A stretch of DNA of 62,500 bases from Chrysomallon squamiferum. Taxonomy: Eukaryota > Mollusca > Gastropoda > Neomphalida > Peltospiridae. The translations under genes and the position numbers were made by a program. A model generated the notes under the pieces. It was not told the DNA's origin and searched no databases. It was given only the letters and a program-made list of their open reading frames with translations. Location of the stretch: the NCBI GenBank assembly GCA_012295275.1, contig CM022679.1, positions 22,516,415 to 22,578,914 on the forward strand. Direction: 5' to 3'. Position 1 is the first letter of the stretch. Each line of letters opens with the position of its first letter. Positions 1 through 36,559 of this stretch are shown here, piece after piece.

Positions 1-31
1 ATCTGTATTATGTTTTCTTATATTTTACTAG

Positions 32-7766
<7,735 letters not shown>

Positions 7767-7964
7767 CACTATTATTAGTCATTCATTATAAGCAGTCTTC
7801 TCTCTGACTTTATTTGTCTTTGTGTCTTTCTGTCTTTCTGTCTGTCAGTATCGAGTTCTTGTAACACACATTCTCTCTGAAATTTTTGAACGATCAGTGG
7901 CCTTTCGTGAGTCGAAAATCGATAATCATAAATTTGCATTTATTTTACTTTATATATATATACA

Positions 7965-9051
<1,087 letters not shown>

Positions 9052-9072
9052 CACGAATATTATTATTAACAC

Positions 9073-9207
9073 AACAGGTGCTTTAGTCCTAGTATTTTAC
9101 AACAGTATGTTAATGTTTCGTGTATAAGGATATCTAGGTCAAGCTTTTCTTTTCGATAGAAAGCTTTTTGTTTGTCGGGATAAGTAATGGGTTATAACAC
9201 ACGCACG
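9073..9207. repeat. Left arm of an inverted repeat flanking the deaminase segment
   Basis: Includes GGTGCTTTAGTCCTAGTA, a TATCTAGGTCAA core and the GATAGAAAGCTTTTTG stretch, ending in atgggttataacacac. The reverse complement recurs at 13168-13300 with only scattered differences. Together the arms bound about 4.2 kb containing the deaminase ORF. Confidence 0.8.
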
Positions 9208-10313
9208 CACACATATACACCCCGCACACTCATATACATACATATACATACATCTACACACGAACATACATACATACATACGGACACTTATATAGATAAG
9301 ATGAAAGGTATATTTGACAAGAATAGTAAGAGTGAAACCTGTAGAGGTGTAAATACTGATGAAAAAATGAATTGTTGTAGTAAAATCACTGATGCATGCA
9401 AAAGCTGGAAGGCTTATGACTGTTGTCCAAATATTATCTTCACTTTTCCATTGCTTTATCTGGATTTAAGATCTTTGTCGAAATAATGGATATGGAAACA
9501 AATACACAGTTTGCTGCATTTGCTTTTCACATCACAGCCTATCAGCTTCTGCATTTTCATGAGAAAACATTTACTGAAATGTTTTATCCACAAGAACCAC
9601 ACCAATTCAACTGTCTCTTGAACAGAAATTATAACTTTACCATTCTACTCAAAATTACAACAAATACAATAAAGTACAGAGGGATTCTTGATGCTATTCC
9701 TGAAAAATCGTTTAATAATTATTAATTATGTGTAGAAAAAATAAACAGAGTTAAAAATGGTTTTGAATTATATCTAAAATTAACTTCAATTAAAATTAAT
9801 TAAAATTAAGTCCACATGTAAATTTTTAATATAATAATGATCCAAACTGAATTTATTTCGACTGTAAACATTATATTCAACTACTATGTATATTGATTTA
9901 ATTTGATAATTAGCAGAATTAGTCTAAACGATTAATGTTAACATAATTATTTATTATATGCATGAATAAAAGAAGACACTTGGGTATAAACAAAAAAAAA
10001 AATAAAAAAAAAATAATAATAATAATAATAAATAAAAAAAAAAAAAAAAAAAATTATTAAATTTTGCTGCATTCAGTAATTTATCTAACTAGGTAGATTT
10101 GTGGACGTATTTTCCTTTTAGTACACATTTCATATCAGCGAAACAGAACTTTGGTTTATTTTATTAATCATTTGCTAAATGTTTGGAACACTTCTTCAGT
10201 TAAAATTAATATTAATTTAAGTATCATATCATTAACCCTTCACAGTTTGAATTTACATATATTTTAATATATTTAATAAGGTAAATATTCTTTTATTATT
10301 ATTATTATTATTA

Positions 10314-10360
<47 letters not shown>

Positions 10361-10931
10361 GTTGTTGTTGTTGTTGTTTTGTTTCATTTCGATTTTTCTT
10401 CTGTTTTTTTCTTTTTTACGGTTTTGCTTCATTTCTATCACTTTATGTTATCATTTTTAATGAAATATTAAATTTTCTTAATACTTATTTTACTTTCTTC
10501 ATATTTAGTTAATATCTTTTATAATATTTATAATATTTAATTTGGATATATACTAATATTTAGGAATGATCCTAATATTTAACTTTGATAATCATCTATA
10601 TTTATGAGCTTGTAGAGTGTTTATGCAAAATTACTGTGGAGATTCAATTAATAGATTAATTAACATGGTTAATTTTCTTTATTAGTCAGTATGTCATAAA
10701 GCACAGACATTTTGCAGAATAAAAAATATCAAGTTAAAACACCGGCAGCATACACGACAGCCCAGTCAAGTTTGCTGTTATATTTTGAAACCCAGATTAA
10801 AGTACGAATATGCCCTAGCACACATCCAAAGATACCTACATACTGTTTCACATACATACATACATACATACACACATACATTCACAAACATTTTAACAAG
10901 TAATGGAAAATAGAGTGTTTATTAAAAGTAT

Positions 10932-10978
<47 letters not shown>

Positions 10979-11638
10979 CTTTTACTATGTAGTAACAAGC
11001 AAAACTGCATTTTCAGTATTATAAATTCTAAAATATATTTGCGGCTTGCTGTGTTTTCAATCAGTATCGTCGTATGTTGTATTCAGAAGACTGCGGAAAA
11101 ATGGGTTGAAAACAACAATCTGTTCCCCCTACCTAGTCAAAAATAGACCATTCCAGCCAATCGCAAATCTCTTGCGGTTAACCGTAGCCAATAACATTTT
11201 ACCAAACTGTAAACAGCAGTCAACCAATGATGTTCCGCACTCAGTCAGTCTATATCAGCTGATAGCTGGGTGTCAATGTTGGAGCAGAAAGCAGTGTAAG
11301 GGAAATAACTTTCCATTCAGCTTTGAAATGCTCTTAAGATAAATGTTCATGATCTTTGGACTCTGCAAATGATTTTATTCGATATGCTTTTTCATTAAAA
11401 TCTTTTGTTTTACAGATTATATATTTTTTTTAAATTGTTAAACACTTTTGTAGAAAATACAAAACAGATATAAACATAATTTATTATACGCATATACATT
11501 CGCAGACACGCATATATTTTTGACATAACCCGCATAGAAGTTTATAACATCGTTTCCGAGTTTAGACTCGTTATAAATATTTGATTCACTTTCTTTGTAA
11601 TGTTTAAAGACACACGTGGTCTATTCTGTAATATGTAC

Positions 11639-11693
<55 letters not shown>

Positions 11694-12012
11694 AGATAAC
11701 CTTTATATATAAACAAAATTCATGCAAGTTTTCAGTTTTAAATATAAACATCAAACCAAAAATAAATGGATGGACTAATTGTACATGGACCCGTTTAATT
11801 ATATATCAAACAAGAAAACAAGAAATAATTAGGGATATTTTTTAATTCATTTTCATTTTTATTTGTATTTATTATAATTTTTTAATTAACATTACATTTT
11901 TAAATATATTCTTTATTTTTATTTTTAGATCATTGTAAATAGATAAAGATATTTGTAGAAAATACTAATGAAAGTACGAAAAAAGTCAATTAAGTGAAAA
12001 AGATTTTCGTCA
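9208..12012. other. Non-coding region of the deaminase segment
   Basis: AT-rich. Contains (TTA)n at 10293-10378, a CATA array near 10850-10875, (GA)n at 10933-10975 and (CT)n at 11641-11692. Small ORFs at 9187-9725 have no recognisable family or splice support. The only GC-richer island is at 11.04-11.34 kb. Confidence 0.55.
11150..11320 (+). promoter_or_regulatory. Possible promoter: three CCAAT boxes and a palindromic GGGAAA/TTTCC site
   Basis: Three CCAAT boxes in about 70 bp (agccaatcgc, agccaataac, aaccaatgat), a tatatcagctg stretch and GGGAAATAACTTTCC within a local GC-rich island in AT-rich surroundings. The target gene is unknown. The deaminase ORF lies downstream but on the opposite strand, while the OB-fold gene at 14.07 kb is on this strand. 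Confidence 0.3.
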
Positions 12013-12672
12013 TTAAACCACACTGCACTCAGGTAGTACTGTAATATTGTACTTATAAAGAATGTTACAAATAGCCCAATTGGTGTTTTTCCTAGGTGAC
12101 CAGAAATCGAATTCCACAGGCAACCATGAACGCTGTAAATTGAGTAAAGTTCTTAACTCTGCCCAGTCGTAATAACCAAATACAGTCAGCCGTACAAAAC
12201 GAGTTAATTGCAGTAGACCTTTGATATTAGTCTCGTGCATCTCCAGCTTGAAATGATCCTTATAACCATCAGGTTTTTGTGCATTCCAGGATATCTTGTA
12301 CAACCCAGCAAACCTTATTGTGATATGCACAGTGATTCCTTTCTTTTTCGTGCTCTTGACAACGTTAGTTATGACGTCACAACATTTCCCACACGGGCTG
12401 TAATTCTGGAAAACTCTGATAGTTATGTCACGCCATTCAGACCGTTCTATGAATTCTTCCCATGAGTGCACCATGAACTTTTCAGCGTGGTCACATGCCC
12501 CAGTGCTGCAAAACCATCTGAAACCAGCTCCCACTACGCGAGAAACCACAATACAGAAACCAGGCGGCGGCACAGCATCCAGACCTGTTGTATACATAAT
12601 ACTGGAAATGAAATAACTAGATTCAAAACTGAGACGTCTCATTCCCAACAACTGGACTAACAATGGCTTCAT
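12013..12672 (-). CDS. AID/APOBEC-like cytidine deaminase
   Basis: An intronless 219-residue ORF. Residues 62-64 are HAE and residues 93-97 are PCGKC, 28 residues apart. This is the zinc-dependent deaminase signature H-x-E ... P-C-x-x-C with AID/APOBEC spacing: His62, Cys94 and Cys97 would bind zinc and Glu64 would be the proton shuttle. TIRFAGLY at 118-125 sits where AID has its IFTARLY segment (strand 4/loop 7), and VFGYYDWAEL at 164-173 matches the strand 5/helix region of the family. Length agrees with single-domain AID/APOBEC proteins. Expected activity is cytosine-to-uracil deamination of ssDNA or RNA. No clear signal peptide is seen. A good acceptor (ATTTCATTTCCAG) lies inside the ORF, so the true first exon could be upstream with coding from 12601 down. 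Homologous deaminases are known in invertebrates; the exact clade cannot be set by eye. Confidence 0.85.
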   Translation of the reverse strand: MKPLLVQLLGMRRLSFESSYFISSIMYTTGLDAVPPPGFCIVVSRVVGAGFRWFCSTGACDHAEKFMVHSWEEFIERSEWRDITIRVFQNYSPCGKCCDVITNVVKSTKKKGITVHITIRFAGLYKISWNAQKPDGYKDHFKLEMHETNIKGLLQLTRFVRLTVFGYYDWAELRTLLNLQRSWLPVEFDFWSPRKNTNWAICNILYKYNITVLPECSVV

Positions 12673-13167
12673 TATTTGTTTTAAATCTTCCTTTTCTTCC
12701 GCTTTTTTCTTTATTGTTGTGTTGTTGCTCTTTTAATAAGTTCTTTTTTTTCCTTTTTGTTTTTTGTGTCTTCTTTTCTTCCTTCTTTCCACAGTTCTTA
12801 TTTTTTCTTTTCTTTTTCTATTCCTAAACCTGCTGAGGGTTTTTGATAGATATTAAAAAATCCAGAGAGTAATTGACCGGTAGATCGGATAATTTTGTCA
12901 AATGCTGAAGGAGAAAAAGAACAGGAGAACGTCTGTCGAACATTTGGATAAAATAATAGTTACATACTCTATCAGTATTATTATCAGTTACTTGCTATCC
13001 TTTTGTTCCAGTTAATGCATTAATCTTAAACTACAACAATCGATGTCTTTATTAAATTCAGACATCCAGAGTATACGTAGCAATTCCCTTGTTTATTATT
13101 ATTAACTGTTTTAATTAAATAATTAATACTGTTACAGCGTTGTGAAAAATGGGTCGTTAATGTTTTG

Positions 13168-13300
13168 TGTGTGTGTTATAACCCATTAATTATCCCGTCA
13201 AAAAGCTTTCTATCGAAAAGAAAAGATTGACCTAGATATCCTTATACCGGAAACACTAACAAGCTGTTGTAAACTACTAGGACTAAAGCACCTTTTATGA
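13168..13300. repeat. Right arm of the inverted repeat flanking the deaminase segment
   Basis: Reverse complement of 9073-9207. Its outer end lies at about 13300, where homology to the CARD downstream intron (58.42-58.91 kb) begins on the other side. The junction is therefore a rearrangement or insertion breakpoint. Confidence 0.8.
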
Positions 13301-13309
13301 TATTAATTT

Positions 13310-13870
13310 GCATTTGCATTATTTACTGTTAACTTAATCTTCTGGAACTAACAATTTTAGATTACTTAATTACATAATTAATCAAATTTAGTTTAGAATA
13401 ATTTAGTAAGGAACAAACCCCCCCCCCCAAATACGAAGAAACAGAACACTGTCAATCGTGTATATTAAATGAGTGTGACATGCAAATAAGACAGCAGAAC
13501 AAGTTTCTACTAATGCTGCAGCTATCGCTTTTTTACAATAGTCATAATAGTCGGTAATAATAATTAATAGTGATAGTGTAACAGAGATACCTCTACTACT
13601 ATCACGACTAATAGTTGTAGTAGTAGTGATGGTGGGAATATTTTTAGTAATATATGCAGCGGTAGCAGAAGTAGTTATGAAATAGTGGTAGCTAGGGATA
13701 GTAATAGTACTAGTTTCAGCATTAATATACTGCTCTTGCAAAATAAATGCTTGACTCCTAACTATGATCTTTTATCCCTCTGGCTCCAATGATAAAAATT
13801 ACGAAGCTATCAATCGAATAATTCTAATATTATGAATCTTTTAATATTTAAATTACTTACGCACAACTGC
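13310..13870. repeat. Intronic block duplicated inverted at 58.42-58.91 kb
   Basis: Matches the reverse complement of 58420-58905, the intron directly following CARD exon 2 in the right unit. It includes a TAC/TAG-rich segment also found, diverged, at 41.6-41.75, 44.1-44.3, 53.56-53.71 and 54.54-54.64 kb. The open frame on the minus strand (13403-13741) is low-complexity and considered non-coding. A C-run of ten lies near 13421. Confidence 0.75.
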
Positions 13871-14068
13871 CATTTTAAAGAAATCTCGATTTGTATGGGC
13901 CCATTCTGAAGCGAGTTTATCTCTGACAAAGCTTATTTAATAATATATTATGTGTTGCAGATATGCATCTAATGTTTTTCATACTTCTGCAAAGTATATT
14001 TACACTGATATGTGAAGCCAATGTTTGTAAAATCAACTGAAAAGAAATGATAATCCTGTCTGTTTCAG

Positions 14069-15313
14069 ATTTTGGCGAGGGAAATGACAAAACTGTCTGC
14101 GGTAGAATTGTGCACAACAGAGAAATCACGAGCAAAGAAGGAAAACCATACACACTAATTAAACTTAAACACAGAAAGCATGGTATTCTAGAAGCAACGG
14201 CTCACGGTCATCGTGCCATGCATATCGCTAGATCTTTGGAAAGAGGATGGAGCTATATTTTACGACATGTAACTGTTATACCTGTTCCAGAAAAGTTCAG
14301 ATCCGAGAATTCAAATAAATTAGAAATATATATAAAAGATGAAACAACAGTTGTTTGTAATACCAACGAAGGTATAGAACATGATAATATAGTGTATAAA
14401 TCAATCGCAACAATCAAAAAAGAGAAAGAAAATTCCAAAGTAAACCTTAGGGCGTACATTGCAAATGTCTCTGATGTTTCTGAGACACCTAAACAAGCAT
14501 TAAGAATTCAGTTTCTTGACCTTGTTGATAAAAGTTGTCATAAAATACGCATTGCTCTATTCTCAGGAAATATAGACAGATTTGAAGTTGGAGAGAAGTT
14601 AGAAATACAAAATACAACTGAAGAGATTCAAGAGTGAATTGTATCTAGACATATCTTCTAAAACTGAAATAAGTGTCTTGCAAGATGAAGAGATGGATGT
14701 GAGTAAAGCTTTCAGATTTGAAGGAAAAATCGACGAAATCGCTGTCGAAAACTGTAGCACAAGAGCCTGCCAACATAAGAACTGTGATGGTCGTTTGAGA
14801 AATCAAGGAAAAAATAAACATGCGTGTATGAAATGTCATCGAATATATGACATCTTGCCCCATGGCTACAAACTTTTGCTCACGCTGAAAGTATCTGACG
14901 ATGAGTGTGAAGTTGTTGGTTTTGACAGTATTGGAGTAAAACTTTTTAAATGTAGATGGGAGACTTTTGACAAAACCAATGACACGAGACGGAAGGAGAT
15001 GAAGGATTCTGTATGTAAACCCAACTTTGACATCGAGTGCAAATATAATAAGAAAGGACAGTTTCAAGTACTTGATATAGAAGAAGTGGAAAATGAATCA
15101 CTTGAAGAGGACGAGGACGATGATGATGGTGGCGATGACGACAATGATGATGATGACGATGGTGGCGATAACGATGATGAAGATGGCGATGATGTTAATG
15201 GTGAAGATGAATCACTGGAGAAAAGAATTTATAGGAAACACAAACTTACACAGAGGAATTCAGACGAACCAAAAAGAATGAAACGAAGTCTCAGTACTGA
15301 TGCAGATGCATAA
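14069..15313 (+). CDS. RPA70-like tandem OB-fold and zinc-ribbon protein, one frame break
   Basis: The exon begins after the acceptor tctgtttcag, phase 1. The first part to TGA at 14635 encodes two OB folds that align with RPA70 DBD-A and DBD-B: a CGRIV strand, EATAH, an LEIYIKDET end as in LEMTFNNET-like segments, then VNLRAYIANVSDV, FLDLVDK and a GNIDRFEVG segment. The second part (frame +1, open from before 14620 to TAA at 15311) continues the DBD-B end and then DBD-C. Its zinc ribbon C-x4-C-x13-C-x2-C (ACQHKNC ... ACMKC) has exactly the RPA70 spacing. The C-terminus is a long Asp/Glu tract followed by basic KRMKR, a possible nuclear signal. Expected role: ssDNA binding. Compared with the copy at 41 kb, two bases are missing near 14620, which explains the frame change. 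It is a recent pseudogene, a sequencing error or a shifted gene. No upstream coding exon was found. Confidence 0.8.
14620..14640 (+). other. Frame break in the OB-fold gene
   Basis: ORF1 ends at TGA 14635-14637, while the same protein resumes one base later in frame +1 (RFKSELYLDIS). The paralogue at about 41.05 kb has 21 nt where this copy has 19 nt between the AAT ACA-like codons and the ATTC, so a 2 nt deletion is the simplest reading. The rest of both halves is well conserved in frame. Confidence 0.7.
15105..15220 (+). repeat. GAT/GAC codon-rich acidic tract inside the OB-fold gene
   Basis: Imperfect trinucleotide expansion coding for Asp, Gly, Asn and Glu, in the coding frame of the C-terminal part. 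It likely forms a disordered acidic linker. Confidence 0.8.
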
Positions 15314-16221
15314 CTATGATATCTACAGAGACATGATCAGTACATTTAATGTAGTCGTGTATAATCCACTATTTAGTGAAGAAGAACAACAAGTGGCGAA
15401 AATGCTGATTTTATATTTTGATTTTTATCGTATAGCGATTATGGTGCTGAAAATAACAGTAATAATAATAAATTAATAATGTAGAAGTAGAAGTAGTAAG
15501 AGTAGCAGTAGTAATAGTACTGATGCTGGTGATGGTGCTGTTAATTCCTAACTAGCGAATATTATAGTGATAGATAATGATGCTATTTCTAATCTTCGTG
15601 TTTCATTTTTCACACTTCAGTTGAGAAAATGCTTTCACTTAAAATGCACTTACAGTGATTTGAATAAATGACCTAATAGAAATATTTTTATTTACAAGCT
15701 ATTTTTTTATTTGTTTGTTTGTTTGTGTGTTTGTTTGTTTATTTATTTATTTATTCATATGCATTCAGCAAAGAAGAAGGACTAAATTATGACATGTAAT
15801 TTTGAAACCTGCTCATGAAAAATTGAAATGATGGATGGTATCTCTCAACTTCGACTAAAACAAAAATAAAGAAATATGAAAGAATGTTTGCCAATAAAAA
15901 CTGGATCAGATGATCATGATGACGATGCTGAAGAACCACTAGTGAAGGCATGCATTTCCAGAGACAAAAAATTACCGTGTCTCAGAATGATTCAGAAATT
16001 CTCAACCAGCTAATAAGAAAGAAAGAAAGACTGAGAACTGATGCGATGCATAATTATAATAGCTATTTGAAAAGGCTCATTCTGGAATGTTCACATTATT
16101 TATACTACAGAGATTTGGCCACCACAGTTCATGTAGTCGTGTACAATCCACGATTTAGACAAGAATAGTAATAAATAGAAAAGAACCTGATTTTGTATCT
16201 AACTTTGACTTTGTCGTAAAG

Positions 16222-16270
<49 letters not shown>

Positions 16271-16481
16271 TCAACAACAACAATAATAATCATGCAGATA
16301 AGTAACTAAATAAATGAGAATAAAAACTTATAATAACAATAAAAAAAGAAATAAATTAAATAATAACGAAATCTAATAATAAACAATGGAAGGAAGGAAA
16401 TAAATAAATAAATATGTAAATAAATAAACAAATAACATATGCTATAAAATAATCGATGCAAACTATTAAATGCGAAGATCC

Positions 16482-16548
<67 letters not shown>

Positions 16549-17366
16549 TAATTAATACTTTTAAGGATTTATGTCAGAAAGTCGTTCCAGTCGATGATGT
16601 TAATTTTCACTAACTTGCAAAGCAGCAGGACGTTTAATACTAGAATCAGATATTAATAGTGGGGGAAAACCCATAATGTGACCTCGATGGCCTGGAAGAT
16701 AGAAACGCTTCATGTCGTGACTATAAGATGATGTGCGATGCTTGTTAGTCATTGGTCAATACTAGATGTCAATCATGTATGGAGGAGGAGTCAATTCCTT
16801 TTTTCTAACTCTTCTATGGAAATTTACTGAGAAGAAGAAGAGCAACAGAAATTCGGAGAAAATAATATTTACTTCATTTATCTCCATGATTTAAATAACC
16901 TTGCGGTCTTTTTGTTGCAATTAGTGCATTAATATTTTCCATAAAACAATCGACGAAAACTATTTAATTCACACATTCCCAGCATCAGTAGATGCTTCAG
17001 TTCCCTGCTTTATTGCTGCCCAGTTAGAATTCCGAGACAACAATGTCAAAATGTGCAACAATTGGAACTTTCATTGTGTTGATCAGAATACTTCGTTTTA
17101 GACCAGAATAGCAACAAGTAACTTTGATTTTGCTGTAAAATGATGATGACGACGATGTTAAACGAATGAATAAATAAATATTAAACAACAACAGCAACAA
17201 CAGCAACAGCAGCAACAACAACAATAATAAATAAATAAATAAATAAATATAAAAATGATAATGAAAATAAATAAAACAAGACAAATAACATAATAAATAA
17301 ATAAATAAATTGATGCCTTAAAACAACTCGTATAAACTTTGAAATGCAGTCATCCTTACCTGCTTT

Positions 17367-17397
<31 letters not shown>

Positions 17398-18690
17398 TCC
17401 TTTCAAATTAAATAATATTAATTACTGCTTTACTACGTTACCTTTCCTTCGGAGGTTTTATCTTGCTGATGTAGCCGACATTTATTTAAATTAGACATTT
17501 TGCCATTAAAATCATTCGTAATTGTCTTGTCAATGTCATATTTTCATATCTTTCGGCATATTCTTTTGTTTTATCATTATTTCATTATTATAAGCGACTT
17601 GAAAATGACTGAGTGCATCTCAAGATCAAATTAGTTATTTTAATCCAGTATTTTTTTTATTGATTTCATGTTGTTGTTATTTATTTATTTATTTTCTTTC
17701 ATTTATTATTTTTATTTCCTATTAATATTAAAAATGTAATGTATTTTTTCCACTTTGGCCCCTAATTACTAAATAAGAAATGATGTTCATTTATCATTTC
17801 TGATTCAGTTTTTAAAATAATAAATAGTAATAAAACGATTTTATTATTTTTTAATGAATCGGCGTTTATTTATTTATTTTTATTTTATTTTATTTTTTTT
17901 TGGTCTTCGTATTTTTATTTTTATTTCCCTCTTCCTGTTGAGATTCGAACACTGATCAAAATCAAAAGAGACACCTCTATGTCAGTCACCCCTTTATTGC
18001 TTTACCTTGCTCATTCAACCGAATTAAATTGTTGAGACGAAATGGTTTTAAATTTAGCTAGACACAAAGGAGTATATTAACATAAATCTTTTTACTGAAA
18101 TGTTTCTGAATGTGATAGAAATTAAACAAAACCATGGAGAAAAAGAAAAAAAGAAAAAGAAGAAAAGAAAATGAAAAAGAAAAAACAAAAGGGAAAAAAG
18201 AGAAGAAGAAAACGATACAAAACAACAAAATAATAATAATAATAAAAATAATAATAACAATAATAGATCAAAACGGAAGAAAAACGAAACAAACAAAAAA
18301 CAAAAAAACAAAAACGTTTGAGATATTTATGTGATTATTTGTTTGTATATATGTATGTATGTATGTAGGTATGTATGTATGAATATCTGCATAAAACTGC
18401 ACACATCTATATATTATTAGGGTTGGGTTCCTATTTCCTGTCAATTTTGGATTAACAATCATCTGCATTTTGCCTTCATATCTGTTTGTTTTAAATATGA
18501 AGAAGGAAAAAAAATATATATCTATATTCTGGTGTTATTTTTTTGTATCAAAACAGTAATCTTGGCACTGAAAGAATGATACAACTGGCTGAACAAAGAA
18601 TGGAAAATACCGGTGTAATATTTAACATTAAACAATTCAAACTAAATTCTCTGAATTTTCAACTAGTAGTAAAACATTTTAAAAATAGAA
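15314..18690. repeat. Left arm of a large inverted duplication (partner 36.5-40.6 kb)
   Basis: Contains 3' flank of the OB-fold gene, AT-rich spacer and (ATT)n arrays. Segments at 15340-15700, 15900-16170, 16640-16860, 17040-17130, 17440-17660 and 17930-18110 each match the reverse complement of 40560-40200, 39990-39690, 39190-38990, 38830-38710, 38400-38170 and 37930-37740. A 72-codon ORF at 15950-16168 has a partner in the other arm but no recognised domain, and is probably a decayed exon or UTR. Confidence 0.75.
16661..16672 (+). promoter_or_regulatory. KappaB-like site GGGGGAAAACCC
   Basis: Matches Rel/NF-kappaB sites of the G-run, A-run, C-run type. It is followed by ataatgtgacctcgatgg, the same arrangement found next to the start-exon cassettes at 18.7, 36.5 and 51.8 kb. 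An inverted copy lies at 39172-39183. No intact start exon follows here. Confidence 0.4.
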
Positions 18691-18699
18691 CTTATAGTT

Positions 18700-18772
18700 G
18701 GGGAAAACCATAATCTGACCTTGATGACGTAGAAATTATTATCGCTCCTTCAAGATGGCGTCTCGGACATAA
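18700..18772 (+). pseudogene. Decayed promoter plus first-exon cassette
   Basis: GGGGAAAACC (18700-18709), then taatctgacc, TGACGT (18725-18730), then CTTCAAG-ATG at 18755 reading M-A-S-R-T followed by TAA where the others have the splice donor. It is the inverted partner of the intact cassette at 36484-36554. Loss of the donor and a direct stop suggest it is dead. Confidence 0.6.
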
Positions 18773-19378
18773 ACATTAAACTTTCCATAGGTTCACTGAC
18801 CTATTTTCTTTTCCATTGTAACCACCATTTTACAGTAATTGTACCAGCTGACAAAACTAATAATAAAATCATCGGTTTGTTCTCAATAATTAATAAGTAT
18901 TTTTTAAACACTGTTATTTTATTTATTTTTTTTTTTAAATACAATAAAATAAAATAAAATTAATAATAAATTGAACAGGAAAAAAAGAGGTGATTATTAT
19001 TTATGTGGAATTGTTTAAACTTAATATGCAATTCATTTTCATTACTACTGAACAAAGGGAACACTAACTGATAGATGCGTACTAAAAAATTCACGAGTTA
19101 TGCTGGTGTTTATGTCGCAGTAAAACTAATTAAAAATTATTAATATTTTAACCTAATTCTGCGAATAACAAAATCAGTGTACCTAGTAATTGTATATAAT
19201 ACTTATTAAATTAAATTTATATATATAATTTTAATTAATTTTAATTTAATTAATTTTAAATTTAATCAAAACAAAATTATAACTATTTATTTTTCTTGAA
19301 TATAATTAATAGTTATTAAAAGATGTTTCAAGAAATGCATTAAGAATCCTTATGTACTTAATTACAAATATATAAAAC

Positions 19379-19416
<38 letters not shown>

Positions 19417-19430
19417 TTCCAATGATAATA
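18773..19430. other. AT-rich spacer without recognised gene
   Basis: Long A/T runs, including about 30 T at 19381-19411. No splice-bounded ORF was seen. Confidence 0.6.
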
Positions 19431-19859
19431 TATATATAAAGTAAAATAAATGCAAATTTATGATTATGGGTTTTCGACTCACGAAAGGCCACTGACCGTT
19501 AAAAATTCAATAAGAATGTGTGTTACAAGAACTCAATACTAACAGACATACAGACAGAAAGACACAAAGAAAAATAAAGTCAGAGAGAAGACTGCTTATA
19601 ATGAATGAGTAATAAAACCGACAGTAACAGCAGTAAATATATTTCATGAATTAAAAAAAACAACAAAAAAACAACCTTTTTTTTTAAATATAGAAAAGAA
19701 AAATGTATTTATTTATTTATTGTTCTTCTTCTTATTATAATTTGTATCGCTTTCAATATGTATATATATGGGGTAGTGTTAGGAGGGACATCAAGAAAAA
19801 TATATTCTTTGCATTTTCAGCAACTCTTTTTTCTGATCCAGTGTCGTGATTCCTTCAAT

Positions 19860-36483
<16,624 letters not shown>

Positions 36484-36499
<16 letters not shown>

Positions 36500-36554
36500 C
36501 TTGAATGAGCGATACTAACCTCTGCGTCATCAAAGTCAGATTATGGTTTTCCCC
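36484..36554 (-). promoter_or_regulatory. Promoter and 16 nt start exon of the right mini-exon gene
   Basis: On the minus strand: kappaB-like GGGGAAAACC (36545-36554), ataatctgac, a TGACGC ATF-like site, then CTTGAAT/ATTCAAG and ATG at 36499 with 16 coding bases to the donor gtaggcaa. The coding part (M-T-S-R-T plus G) is the same as that of the 48.5 kb start exon. Confidence 0.6.
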
Positions 36555-36559
36555 AGCTA

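Noticed and set aside
9187-9725. Two overlapping ORFs of about 100 codons
   Set aside because: No domain, partly microsatellite, no homologous copy in the window and no convincing splice borders.
11046-11342. 98-codon plus-strand ORF
   Set aside because: Coincides with a CCAAT-rich, GC-richer island that looks regulatory; no recognisable protein features.
13403-13741. 112-codon minus-strand ORF
   Set aside because: Thr/Ile low-complexity translation of a TAC/TAG-rich intronic block whose other copies (41.6, 44.1, 53.6 kb) are not open.
14047-14068. ATG at 14047 as start of the OB-fold gene
   Set aside because: These bases form the polypyrimidine tract and acceptor (tgtctgtttcag) of the exon; paralogous exons start at the same point.
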